Origin: Podarcis raffonei
Taxonomy: Eukaryota; Chordata; Lepidosauria; Squamata; Lacertidae
Reading direction: 5' to 3'
Length of the DNA stretch: 64,000 nucleotides
NCBI RefSeq assembly: GCF_027172205.1
Contig: NC_070611.1
Location: 43,187,479 to 43,251,478, forward strand
Shown: piece after piece, positions 27,894 to 35,495 of the stretch
Layout of the letters: every line of letters starts with the position of its first letter
Numbering within the stretch: position 1 is the first letter of the stretch
Program-made: the position numbers and the translations under genes
The notes under the pieces: model-generated
Databases searched by the model: none
Told to the model about the DNA's origin: nothing
What the model saw: only the letters and a program-made list of their open reading frames with translations

Positions 27894-30800
27894 GCTATTA
27901 TAAAGCTACTAACTGCGCATACATTTCATAAACAGCATACTTAAGGGTTGGCAGCTTAAACAAAGGAATATGCATGATGGATTGGCTTCCTCCGCTAAGC
28001 AAAGAAAACAGGTGGGATTGAGTTTCTTGTCTATGAATCAGATTACCTGTCACATCAGTGAACTGTGAAATTCCACGCAAGGCTAGAGCCCAGGCTAACC
28101 TAACAGTTCCTTGAAGTCCTGGCAGTTTCCAGGGCCGAGCATCCTGAAGGCGTGTATGGATTGCAGCTATATATTGTCTCTCTGTTAACAGTGGCAGCTG
28201 GTGCATCAGTTCTACATTTTTTTTAAAAAGCAAATACAAAATAGAAGTTTAATACAGAAAGAAATGTGGTTTCAAGTCCACTGAAAAGAAAATGGGTGAC
28301 CCAGCAAATACAATAACCTCTTTCACCTCTTTTATTTTTTAATTCAGAGCTAAATAGCTCCCATCAAATTTTGTGAACGATTCAATTAAGAACTGTGGAG
28401 AAGAAATGGGGAAGTCTGGGAAACATCAGAAATTTAACACATCTTAATCTATATGAATGACATATCTTTTGGCATAGCTAGAAAACCAGTTTTACCTTCT
28501 CGATCTTCAGTGGCCTGTTCTAGAAAGCTGACATCAAAGCAATAGAGGAGTGCCATAAGAAGTGCCAAGTTTACTCTGTCCAATGAACCATCAGCTTCCA
28601 CAGTCACTTTCTCTAAGTAAGTAATCAGGATTAAAGTATCATCCCGGCTCAGCTGTGACTGGCAAGCCCAAACAAATAAGCTCTCTGCCAGTGCCTGCCT
28701 ACACTCCTTGATGAGATCAGAAACCTAAAAAAAAAAAAAATCAAAATCAAAACCAAGTTACTACATATGTAGCTTCAAAATATGCTTTTATCATATACAA
28801 ACAATACTATCCATGTTTATTCTAAGGTCAGTCCCACTGATTTCAAAAGGACTTGCTCTTTATGAAAATGCATAGAATTAGTCAATCCCAAACAAGTTTG
28901 AACAGAAGGAAGCCTTTTGTGTTCAATGAGGCTTACTCCCTAGTAAGTACATCTAGGATCATAGCCTTAATCAAGAACATTATATATCAAACTCATTGCA
29001 TAAAATGAAGTTGATTCTAAAAAGTTATTTACAAAAACTAGTTTTTGTAACCAAAAGCAGGATTTTAAGATGTTTCTTAGCATGACTAATATTTGCAACT
29101 ACACTATGAAATGAACATAAGACTGGACACTGATCAAGTTCACATGTAATGTCAAACCATAGTTTCACATTATACAAATGAACCTTAGGTTTCTGCACAG
29201 CCTACTTCCCTCGCTTGCTCCAGTCCCCACCATGACTTCTTTGTTTGCAGCAAGGCATATTTTGGTGTTACATCTGAACTGCCAAACAATGAAGTAAGTG
29301 TATGTAAGCTCAAGACTCACCATGCAATGACAAACCACAGGCTTGTGCTACGTGTGAACTTTGTCAGTGTCTTTGTGATGGCCTGGGACTCGGGCTCGGA
29401 CTTGGAACCAGAGGAGTCTTAGTCCGCACCAGATCCTTTGCCTCAGGTGGCAGCGAACCTAGTCTGGGGCCTGATTCTGAAGAGCCCCAATCTGCACAGG
29501 TTCCCCTGAAACAAGCACCAGCTGGGCAGAGTCAGGAGCCTCCAGCTGGGCAACCACTTACAGCTGCTCCACTACCAGTTGGGTCAGGAGAGGCTGAGGC
29601 GGCGTCTGGGTCTAGTAACCTACCGACATCTCCCAAGCTGCAGAGACTGAGGTCTGAGGGACCTGAGTACTTGCAGGAGGAGTGCTCGCCTTCAGGCGAG
29701 ACAGGGAGGTGAGTCACCAGGGGATCAGGACCGGCCATTACCGCAACTCAGGTTGCAGGAGCAACATTGCTGTTTGCCAGAACCTGCCTGTGATTCTGTG
29801 CCTGACCTTGCCTAGTTTCCTGCCTCGTGTCCTGCCTTGGCCCTGTTGGACTGACTCCTCGTGGAAACCTTGGATTTGGGACCAGACCTGGACCGCGTTG
29901 CTTGGGTTACCCCCGGGCCCAGCACAGTCTTCATACTTAGAAGAACTTAAACAAATTTTACTGCTCTTACTTCTTATATGGCAATACTCACTTGCTTGTT
30001 GGAAAATCACATGTACATCACCACACGTTAAGACTGCATGCATTTCTGCACTCATATTCACATGATGAAAAACATGTATGTGCTCATCACATTATATCCC
30101 ATGCCACATGTGAAGCAGTCACCACATTAACATTTTAGGAAGCAAAGGGGAGTAGAACATCAGGGCGGGAGGTGGCAACCCTGGATGTTTTTATAGCAAA
30201 TAAATTTTCAAGTACTTACTGTCTCTGAACATCTTAAGCATTTACCTCTTTGCGATGTTTCTCACTGCCCAATCCTCGGTCTCTCTGCAGTTTCTCAAAC
30301 TCAGTGTTTACATCAATTTGAGACACCAAAGTCAGAATTTTATGTGTGAGACCCTGCTCCATCAGTTCATCTGTAAAGCGTGTTGTTATGGATACCAATT
30401 CAGGACTGAAATCAAAAGGAACAAATTCCAGAAACACCATTAAAACAAATGTGAAAAACAGAAGCTTCTGTGATGGAGACAAAGCAAAATCCCAAAAGCA
30501 GAATCATAATTTATAGGGGGAAACAGGGGCGAATCTCTCCCTTCTGCAGTACTTGAAAAAAATCTAGGTTCAACATAGAAATATTGTTACTGTTTTAGTT
30601 TAGGTATTTTCAGAAGCTGTTGCTTAAGAAGACAGACCTGAGTTCCAGTGTCCAAGTCTTGCCTCGCCGAGACTGGATGAGTGTCCGCAATGAATTTGCA
30701 ATGCATCGCTTTCCATCCCAGTATAAAAGAACAGCTACTAAACCCCTGGATAGCCCAGGAAAACGAGGCTGCTGATGCTCCCCTGGAAGAAAGTTACAGT

Positions 30801-33800
30801 CATAAGAGAAGTCCCCATTTATGCCACCCCTTGCTTTTCTATTATCGTTCTCTCTCCCTCCCCTGCCACTGGTGCTCAAATTATGGGTAGAAAGATAGAT
30901 GGGCCCTTAATGAAATGCAGAAACCCATCCCTTCTCTCTCTCTTTTACCCACCCACCCACACCATTTCAGCCAAATCATGCCCCACCTATTCTAAGAACA
31001 GTAGCTAAGGCAGATAGATTCCCTCTGACCTCCACATAAGTCTTGCACCACCTCTCTTTGCATTGTAACATAGATGGCAAAAATATTCCATATTTTTTCT
31101 AGTAATCAGAGTGTCTTAGACTACATGTATTCCAAATTGCATCTTACTATTTCAATATTAATTTAATATTTTAATATCAGTTGTGCAATTAGCCTGGCAA
31201 TTTTACAGCCTCATGAGCAAGTAAGGTGTGTATATATATATGCATGCAAACATGCATATAACATTCTGCAAGAAATTATTCCAGCTTTAGTAATGACGAA
31301 AATCTGCTACTTTTGTTTATTTTGAATCATCTATTCTACTTCTGCTAATGGTGTAAAGGGACAAGAGCTATGGAGACACAGACATACCCCTAAAACAAAG
31401 GTATGTCTCTTCAGAATAGAATAGAACAGAATAAGTCAGCTTGTTCCCATTCCAATATCACATTACCTGCTAGAAGGAGTTCCACAGCTGCCAACTCCCC
31501 AATATCGAAAAGATCACTCAGAATAAAGGCCTCTCTGATTAGCTGCTCTGGTAAGAGTCTGGTTCCTTGTTGGCCCTGGATAGCAACTCCTTCTGTACTT
31601 GCTTTCTGAACCTTTTCATGCTGTTGGGCATTCTTTGGCTACAAAATAAACAAATTAGAATTGCCAACTCTGACCAAAAATGCATAAGAAAAATGAAAAG
31701 ACATTTCATATGTACAGTATGTCATCATACTGTCAATTCTCCAAACCACGAGAATGAGCTCAACAGCATTTCCCCATTAGGTACAGTCTTAATACAGTTA
31801 CCATATGAAACATGATTTAAATAAGTGCAAAACCAACTAAACTTTTTACCACCCATCTTCCAATAGAGCAAAGGTTTACTTTTTACCGGATTTCTGAAGA
31901 GAGATATGAAGTCAGACTTGTATTTCTTTAAGATCTGGTCAAGAAGATGTGTTGCTTCAGGTTGCCTTTTCCAGATAGCATTAACCACTGCCTGCCAAAT
32001 GTCTTTGTAGGGCCCCCACAAACTGGCAGCTAAAAATAATATAAACAATACTTTCACAACAGGAGATTGTGACAAAACATTACAAAAACACGATTAAATC
32101 AAATGAATTATCTAAAAGGTGTAGCAAAACCAGCAGTCCTCCTGCCATCAGATAGTAATGCCACCTTTACTGTATTATAAGCAGTAGTGGCTGCTGAAGT
32201 CTTGAAGAGGTACACACTAGATGGGGGTTTCTTGCATTCACTTTATGTAAAACAGAATAATTCAACCCCCAAGCCAGATATGCTGAAGTAATTGAGGTTC
32301 AGGATGGAGAATGTTCACATGCATATACAGTACACACACCAATATGATAATGGTACCCTTCATCCAATATTCAGATGCATTTCAGCTGATTGGAGGAACA
32401 AAGGGTGGGGAAGGGGAGTAAAAAGGAGTCCTCATGCAAGAGCCAGCACAGACTTCAGGCTGCCTTTTAATATTAACTATCGCAAACAGCTGCTTTGCAC
32501 AGGACAAAGCATAAAACCTCTATGCACACTCACACGTGTGAAGATCCCAGACAGGAGCCACTGGGCACACAATGCCTCAGTTTGCGTGAACCGCTTAGTT
32601 GAACTATGATTTAGCACAAATACGCAGCCTTCCAAAGGGGAGCTTACAGCTGCTTTGCTCCTCCTCCTCCTCTGGTCTTGCTGTGTTGCTGAAAGCTACC
32701 CCATGGTTTAGCTTAGCATGTCATTAGAACCCGTGCTCATGGCTTGTCTCCTCTAGGGAAACCACAAATTGTAAACCAAGGCAAAACATTGGTTACAGCT
32801 CATGATTTGATTGGATGAGACAAACCACAAGCCCAAGTTTGGACAATGTGCTATGCCAAACCATGCCTTGGCCCACAGATGAAAAGCAGCCATGATCTCC
32901 ACATGATCACACAAATATTTGCACTACTAAGCCATCATTGAGCTTAGTGTTTTTGTATGAACCAAGTTATTCTGATGGACGTGGGAGTTTATTCCATTTC
33001 CTCACCAAACCAAAAGGGTTTCCCATATAGAAAATATGCAACAAATGAAGCATCTAGACAGCTAAATGTATTAGTAACTTGGAGATGAAAAGTAGGCAAA
33101 CACAAGGAAAGCCACAGCTTCCTGGGCAATTATAGTTGCCATTCTAGCTGCATCAAAGTGTTCTTAACCAATGGAGATTAGCGGTCCAAGTATGATGAAA
33201 GTTATTCAGCCAGGTGTATGAACTCCAAAACAGGCTTCAAAAAACATTTTCGTTAAAAGTTCCACAACGTCATTATTTTACTGAATGTTTATCAGTGTAG
33301 CCAAATGGACGAGATCAGAGGCCATCAAGCAGAAAAGCAGAGACAATTCTGAATGACCCAGAAGGAGCCCTATGAGTTACACTGTCATAGCAGTGAGTGT
33401 TGGCGCGAGTGGAGAGTGGGGCAGCATCCCACTTACCTTAAAAAACAACAACCACAAACCGATTTATTGCCGGTTACATTTATGTACTGGCACCGAGCTG
33501 TAAAAATTGTATGGGCAAAGCCAATGGAGAGGCGCTACAAACTGAAAGGACCGGCGCGATGCAGCTGCGGGATGCAACCCTACATCCGTTTACCTGGTAG
33601 CAAATCCCATTGAACTCAACGGGACTTACTTCCGAGTAGCCGCATGGAGGATTGCAAGGCATATATGTAGGAACGCCGTCAGTAGTACATGTTGGAGTGG
33701 AAGACAGGAGGAGGCGCCACAACGGGCCGCACGATGGTCCCTCCCGCCGTGAAGAGAAGGGCGCCGGCCAGGGCGCCAGGAGCCCCTCGTTCCCGAACTG

Positions 33801-33910
33801 GGGGCGGGAGGGAGCCGGGGTCACACTGCGGGACCGACATCTCCCTTCACAGCCTCCGGGCCGCACACGGGCCTCCCCGTACCTGAAATTACCGCCAACG
33901 GCGCCGACAT
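14..33910 (-). CDS. NUP205: NUP205, nuclear pore inner-ring scaffold nucleoporin (41 coding exons, 3' end off window)
   Basis: NUP205 is a very large alpha-solenoid protein of the nuclear pore inner ring; it binds NUP93 and helps scaffold the pore. I read the exons on the minus strand by matching remembered vertebrate NUP205 protein: the start reads MSAPLAVISAASLWGPYKD and blocks such as WEHFFHSLMLYHEHLRKDLP are near-identical to mammals. All 41 exons have AG acceptors and GT donors, and the phases add up to 5818 coding bases (1939 codons plus one base) with no stop. The human protein is 2012 residues, so about 75 C-terminal residues lie beyond position 1. The start ATG (33908-33910) is followed by a 28-base coding first exon, as in mammals. 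No broken exon was seen. Introns hold many SINEs and MITEs, described separately. Identity is near certain; individual boundaries are hand-called. Exon coordinates are in the five block entries. Confidence 0.96.
174..205. repeat. (AT)n(AG)n microsatellite
   Basis: TATATATATA followed by GAGAGAGAG. On the minus strand it lies just upstream of the exon 41 acceptor and could blur the polypyrimidine tract. Confidence 0.9.
395..740 (-). mobile_element. L2-type LINE 3' fragment
   Basis: ATTTATACTCTGCCTTTTTC then CAAGGCAACTTACAGATAAA match the complement of the 3' end of the LINE at 42.1 kb, and 603-690 parallels its ORF tail. No open frame survives. It lies in the intron between NUP205 exons 41 and 40. 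Confidence 0.6.
5778..12347 (-). CDS. NUP205: NUP205 exons 25-32 (residues about 1154-1559)
   Basis: Exon 25 12273-12347; exon 26 11042-11199; exon 27 10436-10516; exon 28 9426-9617; exon 29 8632-8902; exon 30 8326-8424; exon 31 7646-7794; exon 32 5778-5969. Exon 28 reads KRHALESWRQLVEIILTACP, exon 30 THLYGSLLYYLQIAQRPDEP, and exon 32 LLDRIISVDKQQQWLLYLSN. Within exon 29 the stretch after TEQKE differs most from mammals, consistent with a loop. Intron 31 (5970-7645) contains the 632-base TA-flanked element; intron 24 (12348-13496) contains a Sauria SINE. Confidence 0.93.
6026..6657. mobile_element. TA-flanked non-autonomous DNA element, GC-rich core (copy 1)
   Basis: Terminal inverted repeats of the type CCGTATTTTTCGCCCTATAG, flanked by TA at 6024-6025 and 6658-6659, which fits a Tc1/mariner-like target. 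The core is GC-rich with repeated CCAAACCAGGTCGGGG and CTTCTCCCCACCGCCAGCCT motifs, and the right arm reads CTCTCCAAGCTTCAGCGAAA. No transposase frame; the long open frames on both strands come from base composition. NUP205 intron 31. Confidence 0.8.
10245..10315 (+). mobile_element. SINE head remnant
   Basis: CTGTGGTTGAGCACATGCTA and CTGGGTTTAATCCCCAGCA look like A and B box regions of a tRNA-derived SINE; the body is not recognisable. NUP205 intron 27. Confidence 0.4.
11404..11851. mobile_element. hAT-like element, degenerate
   Basis: Begins CAGGGTGGGAAAACCTTTTG and ends GACAGAGGTCCCCTG, with 'gggccaaat' type motifs near both ends. No clean target duplication remains. NUP205 intron 25. Confidence 0.5.
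12827..13176 (+). mobile_element. Sauria-type SINE
   Basis: A full tRNA-derived SINE: an A-box-like GGTGGCGCTGTGG, a B box (AGTTCGAATCC), the body motif AAGTGCAAGTAGATAAATAG, and a 3' end (GGTCCCTTTACCTTTAC type) shared with BovB LINEs, which mobilise this family. It is flanked by a perfect 13-base duplication, CTAGGGAAATTCC, at 12814-12826 and 13177-13189. It lies in NUP205 intron 24. Confidence 0.93.
13497..19372 (-). CDS. NUP205: NUP205 exons 16-24 (residues about 759-1153)
   Basis: Exon 16 19273-19372; exon 17 18664-18801; exon 18 18196-18385; exon 19 17255-17375; exon 20 16681-16762; exon 21 16017-16181; exon 22 15031-15155; exon 23 14612-14726; exon 24 13497-13646. Exon 18 carries LNLTLQKENLFMDLLRESHL, exon 22 GVLGCPRTCLHAILTILENG, and exon 24 NQMSWLMKTASIELRVTSLN. 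The stretch around exons 20-21 is more diverged from mammals: NPDEG then ELEAERKQAPIYHETR. Intron 21 (15156-16016) contains a hAT MITE with a perfect target duplication. Confidence 0.92.
14395..14540. repeat. Dispersed repeat, unclassified (copy 1)
   Basis: GTAGGTAGCCGTGTTGGTCT, a short A-rich part, TATCTGAAGAAGTGTGCACA, and GGTCTCTAAGGTGCTACTGG. A second copy of the right half is at 60.34 kb. I cannot name the family. Confidence 0.6.
15418..15560. mobile_element. hAT-like fragment
   Basis: CGGGGTGGGCAGCCTTCGGC and the following GGGCCAATCCTGGTCC resemble one end of the elements with 'gcagccttcggcctgcgggcc' ends; the far end cannot be placed. NUP205 intron 21. Confidence 0.35.
15742..15877. 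mobile_element. hAT-type MITE with perfect target duplication
   Basis: A 136-base fold-back element, CAGGCTTCCTCAGACTTGGC to AAGTTTCAGGAAGCCTG, flanked by ACGTAGAT at 15734-15741 and 15878-15885. Almost the whole length pairs with itself. The inner motif CTACAACTCCCATGATCCCT recurs in related copies. NUP205 intron 21. Confidence 0.9.
17454..17518 (+). mobile_element. LINE 3' tail fragment
   Basis: CTGGAAGCTGCCCAGAGTGG followed by a TAATAAAATTATTATTATT tail is the 3' end of the same type of LINE in forward orientation. Only about 65 bases remain. NUP205 intron 18. Confidence 0.5.
17888..17929. repeat. (CA)n microsatellite
   Basis: About 21 CA units without interruption in NUP205 intron 18. 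Confidence 0.95.
19450..19625 (-). mobile_element. tRNA-derived SINE, reverse
   Basis: AGCTCAGTACAATCTATGTT, GGCAGTGGCTCTCCATGCAG and CTACTACTGAGCTACAG are, in reverse, a tRNA-like head and a body also found at 23.34 kb and 62.86 kb. NUP205 intron 15. Confidence 0.6.
19800..26186 (-). CDS. NUP205: NUP205 exons 9-15 (residues about 407-758)
   Basis: Exon 9 26070-26186; exon 10 25165-25302; exon 11 23763-23913; exon 12 22288-22493; exon 13 21820-22002; exon 14 20646-20696 (only 17 codons); exon 15 19800-20009. Exon 10 reads IAELYKKDPFNLELALEYWC, exon 12 contains GAGGSPVSWEHFFHSLMLYH, and exon 15 contains LGAGLRPPGFDPYLQFLRDS, all close to mammalian NUP205. This is the central solenoid. The intron between exons 11 and 12 holds a 455-base hAT element followed directly by a SINE; the intron between exons 10 and 11 holds a hAT MITE and a Sauria SINE. 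Confidence 0.93.
22856..23310. mobile_element. hAT-type element with GC-rich core
   Basis: Ends TGGGTCGACAAACCAAGG and AAAAAGTTTGCTGAT form weak inverted repeats, and a perfect 8-base duplication (TTATACCA) flanks it at 22848-22855 and 23311-23318. The 455-base interior is CpG-rich, which explains several open frames here. NUP205 intron 11. Confidence 0.75.
23335..23505 (-). mobile_element. tRNA-derived SINE, reverse
   Basis: The same family as at 19.45 kb: ACTGAATCAAACCACTGGTT, CGGCAGTGGCTCTCAAGGGT and GATGGCAGGTATTGAACTTG. It begins a few bases after the hAT element at 22.86-23.31 kb. Confidence 0.65.
24121..24259. mobile_element. hAT-type MITE, older copy
   Basis: CAGGCATGGAGAACCTTTGG, then CTACAACTCCCATCC and its complement, ending CCATACATG. 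The flanks CACTAGGG and CACTAGGT differ at one base. It abuts a Sauria SINE at 24290. Confidence 0.7.
24290..24653 (-). mobile_element. Sauria-type SINE, reverse
   Basis: The same family in reverse orientation: GGTAAAGGTA at the left, the B box complement GGATTCGAACC near 24577, and GCGCCACCCGCGTCCC at the right. A perfect 14-base duplication (CAGTTAAATGTTAA) flanks it at 24276-24289 and 24654-24667. NUP205 intron 10. Confidence 0.93.
25467..25697. mobile_element. Tigger-like MITE (copy 1)
   Basis: Inverted ends CAGTGGTACCTCGGGTTA, TA duplications on both sides, and a subterminal GGTTAAGAAC repeat. Length and ends fit a pogo/Tigger-type non-autonomous element. NUP205 intron 9. Confidence 0.75.
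27514..33910 (-). CDS. NUP205: NUP205 exons 1-8 (residues about 1-406)
   Basis: Coding segments, 5' to 3' on the minus strand: exon 1 33883-33910; exon 2 31887-32029; exon 3 31467-31638; exon 4 30638-30782; exon 5 30246-30405; exon 6 28496-28724; exon 7 28047-28211; exon 8 27514-27689. Phases chain as 1,0,1,2,0,1,1,0. This is the N-terminal solenoid, the part known to contact NUP93. Recognisable pieces include LVAVLLYWDGKRCIANSL (exon 4), FTDELMEQGLTHKILTLVSQ (exon 5) and KLPGLQGTVRLAWALALRGI (exon 7). The first intron is about 1.85 kb and starts inside the CpG-rich region. The intron between exons 5 and 6 (28725-30245) contains an unclassified GC-rich repeat. Confidence 0.93.
27838..27893. 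repeat. (ATT)n microsatellite
   Basis: About 17 ATT units, probably grown from the tail of a retroelement, in NUP205 intron 7 just before exon 7 (read from the left). Confidence 0.95.
29370..29920. repeat. Unclassified GC-rich insertion in NUP205 intron 5
   Basis: About 550 GC-rich bases, proline/serine-coding in several frames, in otherwise AT-rich intron. It starts near GATGGCCTGGGACTCGGGCT and ends near TTACCCCCGGGCCCAGCACA, with repeated CTGCC-type motifs on the right. It looks like part of a retroelement leader or a large non-autonomous element, but no terminal repeats or known frame were found. Confidence 0.4.
33590..33645. repeat. Short palindromic dispersed repeat
   Basis: TTTACCTGGTAGCAAATCCC, ATTGAACTCAACGGGAC and TTACTTCCGAGTAG. 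The core is self-complementary (the GTCCCATTGAACTCAATGGGAC type). Similar, more decayed copies are at 14837-14900, 26770-26900, 28815-28960 and 55265-55360. Confidence 0.55.
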
Positions 33911-34215
33911 CTTGGACGCTCACTGACTCGAGCCAAAGCGCCCTGCAGCCGAGAAGACCCAAAAACAGTAAAAGGCGACTAAAATAATGCCTGGGCAAGA
34001 AACGGTCCTCCGAAAGATGCACACATTTAGGCTGCTGAACAGCCGGCCTCCTCCGTTATCTGGCATTTACTACACCGAGCCCCACCCAGCTCTCAGTTCA
34101 TTACAAAAACAAAACCGTTCAGCTTGAACATTTGGAGCACAGGCACAGCGTGGCCACCTAATCGGTAAGTTCAGGACCCAGAAGCAAAGGATGCTGGGAA
34201 TTGCGGTTCTTGCGC
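33640..34215 (-). promoter_or_regulatory. NUP205 CpG-rich promoter and start region
   Basis: The stretch around the NUP205 start codon is strongly CpG-rich (densest at 33700-33960), as expected for a housekeeping promoter. On the plus strand, GGATGCTGGGAATTGCGGTT at 34189-34208 resembles the ZNF143/SBS element (consensus ACTACAATTCCCAGCATGC, read in reverse). No TATA box is evident. The transcription start cannot be fixed from sequence alone. The neighbouring POLR3H promoter begins only about 1.1 kb to the right in the opposite direction. Confidence 0.6.
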
Positions 34216-34219
34216 TCTT

Positions 34220-35280
34220 CTTGGTAGAAAGGCGGGAAAGGGAAAAGCAGCCTTTAAGACTAAACGCTCCTCCTAGGGAATACAGTGGTACCTCTGGTTA
34301 AGAACTTAATTTTTTCCGGAGTGTAGTACAGCCTATTATGCACAGCGGAATTTACTTCTCAATAAACTTGCATAGGATTGCACTGCAAAGGGCTGTTATC
34401 AACTGGTTTCAGGGTGGTGGTTTCGTTCAACGTAGTTGGGGGTAGGGAAGGACCAGCGAAGTTGCATACAAAAACAATGCTGCATCCTTTATCTTTCTTT
34501 TGGGGGTTGTAGGTAATTTCTATACTTGCCTCCCCAACCTGAAAGTAGCAAGAGGAGCCTCCATGGTTGAGTTGCAGCTCTATGCAAGGCAAAGTCCCCG
34601 ATCCCCATATCAGCTTGGGAAGTGTTTGCGTGTAATGTTTTTAACTCCTCTTTAACGTCAGTTGTGGGTGATGTTAATGTGCTAGAGAACACGAGGCGCC
34701 TGTTTTGCATTGGGCGGGCGGGGGAAGGCGTGTTGAAAAGCAGCCAACACTTACAAACACAGAAGTGAGTGTTTTCGTATGAAGGATGACGGCTGAATCA
34801 TCGGAAGCTTTTCTGAAGAACAGCTGGGAAAGCAGCAAAACCAACCAAAAGTCTTGCTGGCACCCAAAACCTGACACCAGAGGGTAGAGACAAAGAGAGG
34901 CTGCATGCTGCAATAGATAAAAGTACGACTAAAGAATAAGTGGGGTTTTTTGTCCGTTATAACTATTTGTGTATACACCGGCGCGCTTCGCGTTTAGTTA
35001 AATAGCAATACTGTACAAAACACAACCAGCAAACGACAAAATTCAAAGCGGCCAAAATATATAGGATAAGTACGGCCATGGGCGTAGAGAAGGAGGGGCA
35101 GCTGCCCACTCTCCAAATCAATGAAAATACATAGCTAACTGAAGTTCTGCTCGCCCCCCAACAAAAATCCTGGCTGCGGCTCTTCACAAGCGCGACGGCA
35201 CCTGGGGACGCTTCCTATACAGTACAAACTTGCAGCTTGCACCCGCCATCACGCGCCTTCTAGCGGTTTCCTGTTTCCTC
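34220..35280. other. Gap between the NUP205 and POLR3H promoters
   Basis: About 1.1 kb with no gene. It holds a Tigger-like end (34283-34322), a decayed palindromic repeat (34345-34385) and, at 35075-35180, a degenerate repeat (CCAAATCAATGAAAATACAT, CAACAAAAATCCTGGCTGCG). Confidence 0.5.
34283..34322. mobile_element. Tigger-like MITE end fragment
   Basis: CAGTGGTACCTCTGGTTAAG followed by AACTTAATTTTTTCCGGAG is one end of the family above; the rest is absent. It lies between the NUP205 and POLR3H promoters. Confidence 0.55.
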
Positions 35281-35495
35281 CCCGTCCCCCTATGGGCTCT
35301 TGCGCATGCGCGCTCGGAATAAAGCGCCGTCGGGCAAAAGCAAAACAGCATTTTCCTCTAGCAAAGGTCTGCGTCGCGTGGACCGGAGACGGTGTCCGAT
35401 CTTCTGTGTAAGGTCGCGTCTTCTGATAGAAGGAGCGCTGACCTTGCCGCTGCCGTCGGATAGCTGGTCGCCGTGGAGCCGCGATCGCGAGGCGG
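35281..35495 (+). promoter_or_regulatory. POLR3H core promoter and noncoding exon 1
   Basis: A CpG-rich, TATA-less promoter with a perfect NRF1 palindrome (GCGCATGCGC, 35302-35311). The transcript probably starts between about 35330 and 35400. Exon 1 ends at 35495, just before a strong donor (GCGG|GTGAGT). The next acceptor (CTCTTTTAG) is at 37999, so exon 2 starts at 38000 and leaves only 23 untranslated bases before the ATG. The whole stretch is collinear with the candidate CNOT4 exon 1 at 58.31-58.59 kb. The start position is inferred; the donor is seen. Confidence 0.7.

Noticed and set aside
33480-34022. Minus-strand frame of 180 codons over the NUP205 start
   Set aside because: It reads through the NUP205 first intron and promoter in another frame; CpG composition explains it.
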